Assembly: GCF_910592395.1 (NCBI RefSeq)
Contig: NC_088326.1
Location: forward strand, 4,469,001 to 4,533,000
Reading direction: 5' to 3'
Length of the DNA stretch: 64,000 nt
From: Lineus longissimus
Taxonomy: Eukaryota > Nemertea > Pilidiophora > Heteronemertea > Lineidae
Below, piece by piece: positions 10,001 through 17,870 of the stretch. The translations under genes and the position numbers were made by a program. Each line of letters starts with the position of its first letter. The stretch's first letter is position 1. Under the pieces are notes generated by a model. It was not told where the DNA came from. It searched no databases and saw nothing but the letters and a program-made list of their open reading frames with translations.

Positions 10001-10726
10001 CTACGAAGTATCGCTAAAATCTGTTTGAATTCGCTCTGGGGAAAATTTGGGCAGAGATCTAACTTCACAAAGACATTATATACAGATAATCCAGAAGAGT
10101 ATGTCAAAAAGTTGACTGACGACAGTGTTGAAGTAACTGATGTTCAACTTGTGAACGAAGAGTTTGTTCTGATGAAATTCAGAGAGAAGGATGACTTCAT
10201 CGAACCATGTCCATACACGAATTGTGTTATTGCTGCATATACCACTGCTCATGCACGCTTAAAACTGTACTCTGAATTAGAGAAGCTGGAGCGACAGGTA
10301 TTATATTTTGATACGGATAGCATTATATATGTCGTTGATGAAACAAACGAACAACATTACAATCCACCCTTGGGTGACTACCTTGGTGACTTTAAAGATG
10401 AATTAGAGGGTAAAACTATAGAAGAATTCATATCCGGCGGTCCCAAAAACTACGGTTACAGAATTAAAGGTAGCGGAGAGACTGTCTGTAAAGTCCGGGG
10501 ATTTACCTTGAACTATGCAAATAGTCAAAACATAAATTTTGACTCCATGAAGAAACTTGTGGAAGCATTGAACTTTTCGGACAAGATTACGATCACAAAT
10601 CCTTTCAAAATCAAAAGGCGAAAGGACTTCAAAATTGTAACGGTACAAGAGGAAAAGAAATATGGGTTGGTTTATGACAAACGTTACCTCGTTGATGATT
10701 TTTACACCCTCCCATTTGGATATTGA
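7046..10726 (+). CDS. POLB: Protein-primed family B DNA polymerase
   Basis: This is the replicative polymerase of the element, expected to use a protein primer at the terminal inverted repeats in the nucleus. From ATG 7046 it has 1,226 residues. An N-terminal region is followed by a Cys/His-rich zinc-finger zone (about 245-350, several CxxC pairs). The 3'-5' exonuclease shows motif I YDFES (Asp near 373), motif II with HNNRGYDAFF, and motif III YCQSDV. A block with YEFDGCFWHGCEKC is the nuclease-like insert typical of Polinton polymerases. Polymerase motif A is DFTSLYPWVN (Asp 802), motif B is LNSLWGKFGQ, and motif C is FDTDS (Asp 1089 and 1091). All catalytic residues seem present, so the enzyme should be active. 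The frame extends upstream to 6755 without an ATG, so the start is uncertain. Confidence 0.97.
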   Translation: MGQDLKIKVTGMERGTSFNDILFHISNVFGELLNRLLQDVQPQDRVRLVISGQGLRHISIPFISPDQLTVEKIMSEIERVTQSNDSWLFEGEFFVNFIHAPLPIGGLYARGIASLHQKVREKSCFIEIQNKDDELCLARAIIVSKTRIDNHPQHQSIRHPNSKKQGEMAAELHENAGVPKSKCTLKDVAKFQAHLSPDYQLVVYSSLYFNCMCYRGPPAPHRINLYHYDEHFAPIMSMTGFFERSYYCPHCDKGYQNDKTHVCEATCACCKTDTGCDIVKWTNCPKCRRLFKSQACYERHLVKNDAAHSVCELFIKCLKCDKSYDKRNKHQCFTTYCHICGMNKPHDHRCFIKKPKQKKKGAMRDFMKFVFYDFESTQEKILENGEREHIPNLCIAHRCCLFCGIEESAKNDDELKCILCGDEREEKVFRGENTVVDFCEWLFNGSNIGKVAVAHNNRGYDAFFIIQYLHSVGIKPTDVIQVGQKILSFEAAGVKFLDSLSFLNMPLSNFPKTFNFTEMKKGYFPHHFNTKANEKYIGEIPDIKYFDPDSMTVEGRKKFLLWYNGQLGKPYDLQEELESYCQSDVTILRRCCVRFVDSFECLLKVNPFKESVTIASACSRVFRQNFMTPSSIAVLPPHGYTFDKQSNIGIKWLEWLMFKDKDINICHAGNGGEKSIANYKVDGFDEQNNVIYEFDGCFWHGCEKCFPHKDTMNPRIGTTMGELRETTTFRRNFLKGCGFTVITKCECDFREDIKNDPQLAQFTKDIIISEPLNPREAFFGGRTNAVKLHHKCTENESIKYVDFTSLYPWVNKYQHYPLDHPKVFRGENIRKIDPMKCEGLIKCKILPPKKLYFPVLPMRRDKKLKFSLCAKCALESSKICNHSDEDRALVGTWVIFEVKKAIEKGYKLLETFEIWHFEKTTKYDKVEKEGGIFAGYINHFLKQKQEASGWPEWCRTEEDKNKYIDDYEKNEGIQLDRGLIGVNPGLRSIAKICLNSLWGKFGQRSNFTKTLYTDNPEEYVKKLTDDSVEVTDVQLVNEEFVLMKFREKDDFIEPCPYTNCVIAAYTTAHARLKLYSELEKLERQVLYFDTDSIIYVVDETNEQHYNPPLGDYLGDFKDELEGKTIEEFISGGPKNYGYRIKGSGETVCKVRGFTLNYANSQNINFDSMKKLVEALNFSDKITITNPFKIKRRKDFKIVTVQEEKKYGLVYDKRYLVDDFYTLPFGY

Positions 10727-10934
10727 TTCTTCACCTCTTTGTTATAATAATAAGATAAATTTTGTTGTACCTATATTCTTGAAAACGACACTGATATCAA
10801 CCATAGATTGATTTGAATTAAAATTTGCAAGGGCATATATCTGTGATAAAATGTTTATACTGGCATATTTTATGGTGATAAAACAATGTGATATTTATTT
10901 CATTCTGTGCATTGAAACTGTAAATATATTGATG

Positions 10935-10967
<33 letters not shown>

Positions 10968-11062
10968 TGAATATGAATATGAATATGAATATGAATAATA
11001 ACATTAACAACTGTAATAATGTTGATATTTTATGAGTTTAATCTTCGTCATTACATCATCAG

Positions 11063-11113
<51 letters not shown>

Positions 11114-11449
11114 GATTGACAAATAGCTTTTTCTTTCTCTAATCGAATCTCAAGAAATTCCATCCCACCTGCTCTCTCAAAGAAAAATTGTATGATATTT
11201 AAATATTTTTGCATATAAATGTATATTAATCTGTGTACGCGTATAGATGATGTATATATTTTGTAAATTTTCAATTAATTCATTCAAAGGATTGCTGTTT
11301 ATGTTTGTGAGTATTGATGTATATGTTTGTAAATATTCGATTAATCAATTGGTTAATTAATTGCAAGGATCACCATTATGATATTTATTAAACTCGGTAT
11401 AAAATCTCATTTTGTTCTTGTGTCAATCATTGTGTTCTGATGTTTCAAC
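10727..11449. promoter_or_regulatory. Intergenic region with microsatellites and ATPase promoter
   Basis: This AT-rich spacer between polymerase and ATPase holds an (AAT)n run near 10930-10966, a (GAATAT)n run to 10996 and an (ATC)n run near 11063-11112. A TATAAAA box follows at 11398-11404. It probably contains the polymerase 3' end and the start of the capsid-gene transcription unit. Confidence 0.6.
11398..11404 (+). promoter_or_regulatory. TATA box of the ATPase/virion gene block
   Basis: TATAAAA lies 46 bp before the ATPase ATG, leaving room for a transcription start about 30 bp downstream and a short leader. It is the only clear TATA box before the tightly packed genes 11450-17775. Confidence 0.55.
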
Positions 11450-12079
11450 ATGGATATTTCAAGCGATGACCTTCTTTTGAAGCATCCATTCACATGTCTT
11501 GTGGCTGGTCCAACGATGTGTGGAAAGTCTTTCTTTGTACAAAAACTTATTTCCTATGCAAGAGATATTATCCATCCACCCCCTCAAAGAGTTGTGTGGT
11601 GTTATGGAGGCGAATGGCAGGAGTCATTTGCAAATTTTCCAAATGTTGAATTTATCTCTGGACTACAGTTCACAGATAATTCATCAGGTGCACGTACCCT
11701 ACTCATTATAGATGACTTAATGTGTGAAACAGATGAAAAGGTTACCAAAATATTCACAAGGGGTTGTCATCATCAAAATATGAGTGTAGTCTATATAATC
11801 CAGAATTTATTTCACCAAGGCAGAGAACAACGCACCATTAGCTTGAACTCGAATTATCTTGTTATCTTTAAAAATCCAAGAGATGTTTCTCAGATAGCAC
11901 ATTTGGCAAAGCAAATTTCTCCCGGCAACACCAAAGCCCTAAATGAGGCATTTAAAGATGCGACAAAGCCTCCTTTTGGTTACTTATTTTTAGATTTTAA
12001 ACCTTCAACTTCGGAAGATTTACGATTGAGGACTAATATCTTTCCAGATGAAAACCAAATTGTATACTTAAACAAATGA
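11450..12079 (+). CDS. ATP: FtsK/HerA-type genome-packaging ATPase (A32-like)
   Basis: The 209-residue P-loop ATPase is expected to pump the element's DNA into capsids. Walker A is GPTMCGKS at residues 20-27; Walker B is LLIIDDL at 84-90. A conserved glutamine follows a beta strand (VVYIIQNLF), the sensor position of this family. The length matches other Polinton and adintovirus packaging ATPases. The start ATG 11450 fits the TATA box upstream. The next gene begins 9 bp after its stop. No damage is visible. Confidence 0.93.
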   Translation: MDISSDDLLLKHPFTCLVAGPTMCGKSFFVQKLISYARDIIHPPPQRVVWCYGGEWQESFANFPNVEFISGLQFTDNSSGARTLLIIDDLMCETDEKVTKIFTRGCHHQNMSVVYIIQNLFHQGREQRTISLNSNYLVIFKNPRDVSQIAHLAKQISPGNTKALNEAFKDATKPPFGYLFLDFKPSTSEDLRLRTNIFPDENQIVYLNK

Positions 12080-12088
12080 AATACGAAT

Positions 12089-12463
12089 ATGACATCAGTT
12101 GTTGAATATTCACAGACACAGCCACATCACATAGAAATGGCAAAATATCACATAAAAAATTATGTCCACCAGCTTAAAAAGCTGAAAACTGCTCGAGCTA
12201 AAAATAGGAGAAAGATTTTAGAATCAGCTGATAATGGCCTGTTCAAAGCAGTTGGTGAGTCTGCAAAGAACTGTTTAAAAGGCAATGTCGCCCTGAATAA
12301 GAAACAGTTCAGCTGTTTGAGGAAACACAGACACTCTATTCGCAAGCTGGCCAACAAGAAAACATCATTTAAGGAACGTAAAAGAATCATACAGCGAGGT
12401 GGATTTCTTGGTGCACTGCTAGGTCCAGTCATAAAAGCCATAGGGAGTATATTCGGTGTTTGA
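12089..12463 (+). CDS. Small basic protein with GG motif and hydrophobic C-terminus, virion-type
   Basis: This 124-residue, lysine/arginine-rich helical protein ends with a glycine-rich hydrophobic segment introduced by RGGFLGALLG and closing AIGSIFGV. That layout recalls small adenoviral capsid-interior or membrane-active proteins that are cut at Gly-Gly by the viral protease, and the element encodes such a protease at 17323. This is an inference, not a recognised homology; similar short proteins often sit next to the ATPase in Polintons. It is spaced 9 bp from the ATPase. The next frame opens inside its tail but has its first ATG at 12498. Confidence 0.7.
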   Translation: MTSVVEYSQTQPHHIEMAKYHIKNYVHQLKKLKTARAKNRRKILESADNGLFKAVGESAKNCLKGNVALNKKQFSCLRKHRHSIRKLANKKTSFKERKRIIQRGGFLGALLGPVIKAIGSIFGV

Positions 12464-12497
12464 TATTCAAAAGCAGACAGACAGTCTTATTCTAAAG

Positions 12498-13304
12498 ATG
12501 AGTCAAATAAGGAAAATGTCTCTAATTCCTCATGAAATGGTGGACAAATATTTGTCTCAACAACGATACAAAGAGGACACAAAACCAGTGGCAACCCATG
12601 CAATGAGTATTGACAGAGAAATGCAGGAAGTGCTATCGAGGAAGGATATGAATGAGTATGACAAAGCTTTAGCATATTCACAGTTACTTCGAAAGTATTT
12701 AGGAGCAATTCACTCAGAAGGCTCAGATTTAACTAAACCTATTCCCACTAGTGTTCGCGCGACAACAGCCACAGCTGCAAACCAACCTGTTGTACAAGAA
12801 AGAGAGCCAGAGGCGGTTGTTGCAAGTGGAACCACACCACCTGCAACCTCTCCACTTAATCAGAAAACAATAGTCAACAATATACCGAACTACTCCAAAG
12901 CAAAGGCAAAAAAACTAGTCAATGCATTAATGAATGATCCTAAATTCCAGTGGGATGGAAAAGGTGAAATTTCAATAAACGGTGAGCCCATCAAAGGGAG
13001 CAATATAAGAACTATTGTCCAGAATGCCTCATCCAACAAGAAGCAGTCCTTTGCACCGGTTGGAATAGAACCTGTCCTGTCCTATTTGAACAAAACAGGC
13101 GGCATATCGGCTGATATGGTAACGAATAGGCAATGGAAAAAAGAACTCGGGGTGGGTGAAATGCCAAAATCAGTGAATAAAACGCCCAGGGCAAGAACCA
13201 GAAGTCCATTGGCCTTCTGGAATTCGAATTCACCTGTCTCTTCTCCGGGTTTTACCACACCAAGGAGACATGGTAAAAGCAATGACGAGTGGGAAGACTG
13301 GTAG
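12498..13304 (+). CDS. Conserved Polinton accessory/virion protein, ~268 residues
   Basis: I chose ATG 12498 (MSQIRKMSLIPHEMVDKYL); the frame is open from 12456 but only with a GTG. The N-terminal part is helical and contains YSQLLRKYLG, a motif I associate with a recurring Polinton protein. A Pro/Thr/Ala linker follows. A compact C-terminal domain then shows AKKLVNALMNDPKFQW, KGEISINGEPIKGSNI and PVLSYLNK. A similar domain pair recurs in Polintons, often near the capsid genes, but its role is not established here. The tail is basic and Ser/Pro-rich, ending DEWEDW. It overlaps the integrase start by 35 bp. Confidence 0.72.
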   Translation: MSQIRKMSLIPHEMVDKYLSQQRYKEDTKPVATHAMSIDREMQEVLSRKDMNEYDKALAYSQLLRKYLGAIHSEGSDLTKPIPTSVRATTATAANQPVVQEREPEAVVASGTTPPATSPLNQKTIVNNIPNYSKAKAKKLVNALMNDPKFQWDGKGEISINGEPIKGSNIRTIVQNASSNKKQSFAPVGIEPVLSYLNKTGGISADMVTNRQWKKELGVGEMPKSVNKTPRARTRSPLAFWNSNSPVSSPGFTTPRRHGKSNDEWEDW

Positions 13305-14382
13305 TAAGAAATCGAATGAGTTATTGAAAAGAATATATTATGAACCAAATCATAGTGCTAGTTTTGGCGGGATAAATGCTTTAAAGAGAGCAGTTGGTAA
13401 GAGGATATCAACTTCTAACATAAAAAAATGGCTCCAGTCTCAAGACACATACACACTTCACAAACCAGTTAGACACCACTTTATACGAAGACGTATCGTG
13501 GTTTCTGATATTGACGAACAATGGGAGGCCGATCTTGTTGATTTATCGAAAATTGTCAGGTATAATAAACCCTTTAAATATCTTCTCACTGTAATTGATA
13601 CCCTGTCAAAATATGCCTGGGTTGTGGGTCTAAAATCAAAAAAAGGTGACGAACAGGTGACTGCATTTAAAAAGATAATTTCTTCCTCTAAGAGAAAGCC
13701 TAAGAATCTGAGAACTGATAAAGGGGGTGAGTTTGTGAACAAAAAATTTCAAGCCTATCTGAAAAAAGAAAATATTCACTTCTTTACCTCGAATAATGAA
13801 GTTAAAGCGGCAATAGTTGAACGATTTAATAGGACCCTTAAAAGTAAAATGTGGAAATATTTCACAGAGAGAAATACTCTCTCATACGTGCCTGTTCTCC
13901 AAAAACTTGTGCACTCGTATAACAACACATGGCATCGGAGTATTAAGATGAAACCAAGTGAAGTGAACGAAGACAATGCTTCAGATGTTTGGCACACTCT
14001 CTACTCAAAAGAAAACCTGTCTCTGAAGAACATCAAATTCAAATTTCAAATTGGTGAAAAAGTGAGAATAAGCAAAGTCAAGATGACATTTGAGAAATCT
14101 TATCTACCCAACTGGACCATGGAAATATTCACCGTAAAAAAACAAATAAAAAGTAGGCCCCCTTTGTACGTGATTGAAGACGATGACGGAGACACCATTC
14201 AAGGGAGTTTCTATGAAACAGAATTACAGAAAGTACGCATAAGCCCTGATAAAACCTATAAAATAGAAAGAATACTTGCAGAAAGAGGACGTGGTAAGAG
14301 AAAGGAATACTTTGTTAAATGGGAGGGTTATCCATCAAAATTCAACAGTTGGGTTAGTCACTCGGACGTTGAACGTCGATGA
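13270..14382 (+). CDS. INT: Retroviral-type integrase with C-terminal chromodomain
   Basis: The 370-residue DDE integrase should join the element's ends to target DNA, producing the 6-bp duplication seen here. An N-terminal helical region precedes the rve catalytic core with Asp88 (WEADLVDL), Asp150 (LRTDKGGEF) and Glu184 (VERFNRT). An SH3-like segment follows (about 255-320). A chromodomain lies at about 329-370 (YKIERILAERG, YFVKWEGYP, NSWV), which could tether integration to modified histone tails. Starts at ATG 13270 or 13285 are both possible; the former overlaps the upstream gene by 35 bp. No defects seen. Confidence 0.95.
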   Translation: MVKAMTSGKTGSKKSNELLKRIYYEPNHSASFGGINALKRAVGKRISTSNIKKWLQSQDTYTLHKPVRHHFIRRRIVVSDIDEQWEADLVDLSKIVRYNKPFKYLLTVIDTLSKYAWVVGLKSKKGDEQVTAFKKIISSSKRKPKNLRTDKGGEFVNKKFQAYLKKENIHFFTSNNEVKAAIVERFNRTLKSKMWKYFTERNTLSYVPVLQKLVHSYNNTWHRSIKMKPSEVNEDNASDVWHTLYSKENLSLKNIKFKFQIGEKVRISKVKMTFEKSYLPNWTMEIFTVKKQIKSRPPLYVIEDDDGDTIQGSFYETELQKVRISPDKTYKIERILAERGRGKRKEYFVKWEGYPSKFNSWVSHSDVERR

Positions 14383-14401
14383 AGATATCTTGCCTAAAAA
14401 A

Positions 14402-14752
14402 ATGTCAATTGAACTTTCCGATGGAAATATAGAAAGAAATACACCTCTGTCTGAAGTAGAAAGAGAAGACGAAGTAGACAAGGGTGAAGATCGACAATCG
14501 GTGACTTCACGGCACAAAAACTGGATTATTTTTGGGCATAATGTTCCAAAACCAGAAATAATATTCTTTACTCAAGTTGTGATCATTTATATCGTTGTCA
14601 TCACAGCTCTTTTTAACATTGCATTTGCAAATGGTGAGAGTAACCTGTGGATATCTCTTCTATGCAGCTGTCTAGGCTATCTGTTACCAAACCCGTCGTT
14701 TCCTACTGAAAATAATCATCATCCTCTGCAAAGGAATACCTTTTCCAATTGA
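14402..14752 (+). CDS. Small two-helix membrane protein of Polintons
   Basis: From ATG 14402 (MSIELSDGNIER) the protein has 116 residues. The frame is open further left to 14276, but that part overlaps integrase and lacks protein character. After an acidic N-terminal half come two hydrophobic segments: IIFFTQVVIIYIVVITALFNIAF, then NLWISLLCSCLGYLLPNP, separated by a short NGES turn. The second segment's LWxSLLxSCLGYLLPNP signature is one I associate with Polinton small membrane proteins. It may act at membranes during particle entry or egress, which is inference. It ends 6 bp before the minor capsid gene. Confidence 0.75.
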   Translation: MSIELSDGNIERNTPLSEVEREDEVDKGEDRQSVTSRHKNWIIFGHNVPKPEIIFFTQVVIIYIVVITALFNIAFANGESNLWISLLCSCLGYLLPNPSFPTENNHHPLQRNTFSN

Positions 14753-14758
14753 AATAAC

Positions 14759-15571
14759 ATGGCAGCTTTTACGAATGACCACTTCTATGTTTCATTACCC
14801 TGCAATAGTTCGTTAAAGTATTTCCCTGATAATACAATTGGACACTACACTACAAAGCTGAGCACTGCTATACGATTAGATTCAACTGAAAATTGGGAAG
14901 TAGGATTAGCCGAGTTTCAATATCCACACACGTGGAGTAATATCAACCTTTCCAACAACAATTTTCGTATTTACATCCCTTCCAGTGACGATCCTGACCC
15001 CAAGACTGGAAAAATACCCATGACATGGAAAACATTAACAGTTCCAATCAAATACTATAATGACATCAACAAATTGGTAATGGAAATGAATCTCAAAATT
15101 CAAAGTGCACTCACTAGCGTTCAACAAGATACACATTTTTTTCTCAACTATGACAGGGTTGCAAAAAAAGTTAGTTTTGTACTCCCAGAAGGTAGACTGA
15201 TACTATTACCATCACCACTGTCTCATATGTTAGGGTTTCATCAAGACAATATTGCCCTTAACGAGAACACAACCGCTCCCTATCAAGCAGATATACTCAG
15301 ACATTTTCATGATATGTACGTGTATAGCGATGTATTACAATATCAACTGGTGGGAGATGTATTGACACCTTTACTCAGAACTGTATGTGCTGAAGGTAAA
15401 GAGGATGAGAGTATTCGCAAGTCATATAAAAATATTCATTATTTCTCTGTCAGCAAGTCTACATTTGAGACAATCGAAATAGATATAAGGAGTGACACAG
15501 GTGACTCCATACCATTTGAGAAAGGCAGAGTTGATGTTCTACTTCACTTCAGGCGCAAACAAAAAATATGA
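14759..15571 (+). CDS. Minor capsid (penton-type, single jelly-roll) protein
   Basis: The 270-residue protein starts MAAFTNDHFYVSLPC. Its pattern (NTIGHYTTKL, ENWEVGLAEFQYPHTW, beta-rich middle, LSHMLGF, VDVLLHFRRK) matches the penton/minor capsid protein of Polintons, which is proposed to occupy the fivefold vertices. The ATG follows the previous stop by 6 bp, and the stop overlaps the next gene's ATG as ATGA. That spacing puts it in the same transcription block as the other virion genes. The frame is intact. Confidence 0.88.
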   Translation: MAAFTNDHFYVSLPCNSSLKYFPDNTIGHYTTKLSTAIRLDSTENWEVGLAEFQYPHTWSNINLSNNNFRIYIPSSDDPDPKTGKIPMTWKTLTVPIKYYNDINKLVMEMNLKIQSALTSVQQDTHFFLNYDRVAKKVSFVLPEGRLILLPSPLSHMLGFHQDNIALNENTTAPYQADILRHFHDMYVYSDVLQYQLVGDVLTPLLRTVCAEGKEDESIRKSYKNIHYFSVSKSTFETIEIDIRSDTGDSIPFEKGRVDVLLHFRRKQKI

Positions 15572-16008
15572 GAAAGGTTTATATTTGTGACCCTCATTGT
15601 TATGATGCACATTACACCCAAAAAGGTAGTGGTGGATTCCCTGTGTTTATGGGTGCCCCTGTACAGCGAGGACATGGCATAGGGGGTTTATTCTCAGGTC
15701 TGGCAAAAATGGCCATACCAATGCTTAAATCAGCTGCCAAATCGGCAGGAAAATCTCTCCTTCAGTCAGGTGCACAGTTTGCCGGAGATCTGCTAAAGGG
15801 TCGAAACCTAAAACAGGCTGCAAAACAGAGAGCAATTGAAGCTGGGAAGAATATAGGTCGAAATGTACTTTCCTCGGTTCAGGAAATGTCTCAGGGTAAT
15901 ACAAAGGCTTCTAATAAAAAGAGGAAAGCAAAGACTTCTGCATCCAGTCTGAGACAGGCGAAGCGACGGAGAAGATCAACAAAATCGTCGGCTGACATAT
16001 TTGAATAA
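15568..16008 (+). CDS. Basic core/minor virion protein (adenovirus pVI/pX-like layout)
   Basis: The 146-residue protein has a GSGGFPVFMGAP motif near residue 22. An amphipathic Gly/Ala/Lys-rich helix follows (GLFSGLAKMAIPMLKSAAKS), then a strongly basic tail with RKAKTS and KRRRRS clusters. The GG motif could be a protease processing site, the amphipathic helix a membrane-active segment, and the tail DNA-binding. These roles come from comparison with adenovirus minor proteins and are inferred. It shares ATGA with the minor capsid gene; the next gene's first ATG is 10 bp past its stop. Confidence 0.78.
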   Translation: MRKVYICDPHCYDAHYTQKGSGGFPVFMGAPVQRGHGIGGLFSGLAKMAIPMLKSAAKSAGKSLLQSGAQFAGDLLKGRNLKQAAKQRAIEAGKNIGRNVLSSVQEMSQGNTKASNKKRKAKTSASSLRQAKRRRRSTKSSADIFE

Positions 16009-16018
16009 GACTGTCAAA

Positions 16019-17326
16019 ATGATCAGTGTTGGATCCTGTGAGTGCACAAAATCCGAACTGGAACTATTTTCCCTCCCACCAACGCTGACTAGCATTGAAA
16101 AAGCGCAGCATGTTGAATATCTACCTTTGGGGTCATTAGATGATGATACGCCAATAGAATTTTTCATCTCTAATCGTGGTGATGAGTACATCGATTTGGC
16201 TAAAACGTACCTTTATCTGGAGGTGAAAGTCACCAAAAGCGATGGCACTAACTTGGATGAAAATGAAAAGGTTGGACCAGTCAACTATTTTTTTCATTCC
16301 TTATTTAGTCAGATTGACCTGTCATTAAATGGTCAATTAGTCACGTCCTCTAACAACACTTACCCATACAGAGCCTACATAGAAACCTTATTATCGTACG
16401 GTCTAGAGGCAAAGAGGAGTCAGCTACAATCGGCACTTTGGTTTGCCGATGACCCTGGCAAATTTGAGAAAAACGACCCAGCCGGAGCAGACACTAATGG
16501 CGGTTTCAAAACAAGAGCAAAATTTATAGCGAAAAGCAGACAGTTAGACATGTTTGGAAGGTTACACCTTGATTTATGTCATCAGAGTCGTTACTTGCTG
16601 AATGGTGTAGATTTGAAATTAAGATTGAATCGTACAAAGAATAATTTCAACCTCATGTCTGATGTAGGCACTGAAGTGACAAAAATAAAGAAAGCTGTTC
16701 TTCTTGTTCAACAAGTCAAGCCTAACCCTGCTGTATTAACCGCCCATGCAAAAGCTCTTAATACCAGTAATGCTAAGTACCCCATTAGAAGAGTTGAGGT
16801 GAAAACATTCTCAGTTAATGCGGGCACGCAAACTGTGACTCGAGATAATGTATATTTAGGTCAAGTACCAAGGCGAGTAATTGTTTTCATGACAGATAAT
16901 GCTGCATTGGTGGGTGCAAAGAATAAAAATCCATTCAATCTTAAACACAATAATCTTAATTTCATAAGCGTTGAAGCAAATAGTCGCACATATCCTGCAC
17001 AACCATTGACACCATCTTTTGGAACAAATAATAGATACATCAGATCATACATGACATTGTTTACAGATACTGGAAAGGTTCACGACGATATTGGCAACGA
17101 TATTACAAGAGAAAGTTTCAGAAAAGGGTACAGTCTTTGGGTTTTTGACTTGTCACCAGATAAAGAGGATGGTGATCATGTTCATCTAGTAAAAGAGGGA
17201 AACCTTCGACTAGATCTGAAATTTGAGGAGGCTTTGACAGAAACTACATCCGTTTATGTCTATGCCGAATTCGATAACGTAATAGAAATTGATCGTGCAA
17301 GAAATATCATCAAGGATTTCCAATGA
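16019..17326 (+). CDS. MCP: Double-jelly-roll major capsid protein
   Basis: I start at ATG 16019 (MISVGSCECTKSELELF); the frame is open from 16001 but only with TTG, and the earlier reading overlaps the previous gene. At 435 residues it has the length and signature of Polinton major capsid proteins: SELELFSLPPTLTSIE near the start, PIEFFISNRGDEYIDLAKTYL, the NYFFHSLFSQIDLSLNG segment ending the first jelly roll's core, and FDNVIEIDRARNII at the C-terminus. Trimers of this fold form the icosahedral shell. Stop and the next ATG overlap as ATGA. Confidence 0.93.
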   Translation: MISVGSCECTKSELELFSLPPTLTSIEKAQHVEYLPLGSLDDDTPIEFFISNRGDEYIDLAKTYLYLEVKVTKSDGTNLDENEKVGPVNYFFHSLFSQIDLSLNGQLVTSSNNTYPYRAYIETLLSYGLEAKRSQLQSALWFADDPGKFEKNDPAGADTNGGFKTRAKFIAKSRQLDMFGRLHLDLCHQSRYLLNGVDLKLRLNRTKNNFNLMSDVGTEVTKIKKAVLLVQQVKPNPAVLTAHAKALNTSNAKYPIRRVEVKTFSVNAGTQTVTRDNVYLGQVPRRVIVFMTDNAALVGAKNKNPFNLKHNNLNFISVEANSRTYPAQPLTPSFGTNNRYIRSYMTLFTDTGKVHDDIGNDITRESFRKGYSLWVFDLSPDKEDGDHVHLVKEGNLRLDLKFEEALTETTSVYVYAEFDNVIEIDRARNIIKDFQ

Positions 17327-17775
17327 ATACTTTAGATTTGATTAAAGTAGCAAAATTACACCCGAAATTGCGAAAATATTTCAAAGGTGTGTATGCCCTA
17401 GATCAGATACCTACATTTGTTGATAGTTATCCTTCAGCATACATAATTAATACACATCCAATGAGAAAAGAAGGTGAACACTGGTTAGCTATATGGTTCG
17501 ATGGTAAGTGCAAGGCAACATTCTTTGATTCGTATGGTTTACCGCCAAGAAGTAAACTCATCGTTAAATTTTTAAAGAGAAATACTTCCTGGTGGACATA
17601 CTCCAGCAAAGTTTTACAATATCCTTTCTCATTGCTTTGCGGTCAATACTGTCTGTACTTCTTGGTGAAAAAATCACTAGGTTACTCTCTAAAGAACATC
17701 TTATCCGGATTTCGAAATGATCTTGAAATTAATGATAAAAAGGTTGTAAGGTTTCTAAAGAGAACATTTGCATAA
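17323..17775 (+). CDS. PRO: Adenain/Ulp1-like maturation cysteine protease
   Basis: The 150-residue C48/C5-type protease carries the His53 (GEHWLAIWF), Asp69 (FFDSYGLPP), Gln99 (LQYPFS) and Cys106 (LLCGQYC) set in the expected order and spacing. It is likely to cleave virion precursors, with the Gly-Gly motifs in the proteins at 12089 and 15568 as candidate sites. The ATG overlaps the capsid gene's stop by 4 bp, so it is probably translated from the same transcript. Length is short, as usual for these elements. Confidence 0.93.
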   Translation: MNTLDLIKVAKLHPKLRKYFKGVYALDQIPTFVDSYPSAYIINTHPMRKEGEHWLAIWFDGKCKATFFDSYGLPPRSKLIVKFLKRNTSWWTYSSKVLQYPFSLLCGQYCLYFLVKKSLGYSLKNILSGFRNDLEINDKKVVRFLKRTFA

Positions 17776-17790
17776 TTCTGTTATCAACAA

Positions 17791-17829
17791 CCAATCAAAG
17801 CAAAGAAATGCTTATGAAAATTATATAAA
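17791..17829 (+). promoter_or_regulatory. CCAAT and TATA promoter of the 139-residue gene
   Basis: CCAAT at 17791-17795 and TATATAAA at 17822-17829 precede ATG 17871 by 76 and 42 bp. The gap after the protease stop plus these boxes indicates an independent promoter rather than continuation of the packed block. Confidence 0.6.
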
Positions 17830-17870
17830 ATGAATATGTCTGTTGATAGTTGGATATTAGGCACTAGGTC

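Noticed and set aside
14276-14401. Upstream extension of the small membrane protein
   Set aside because: It lies in the shifted frame of the integrase chromodomain and has no protein character; ATG 14402 fits better.
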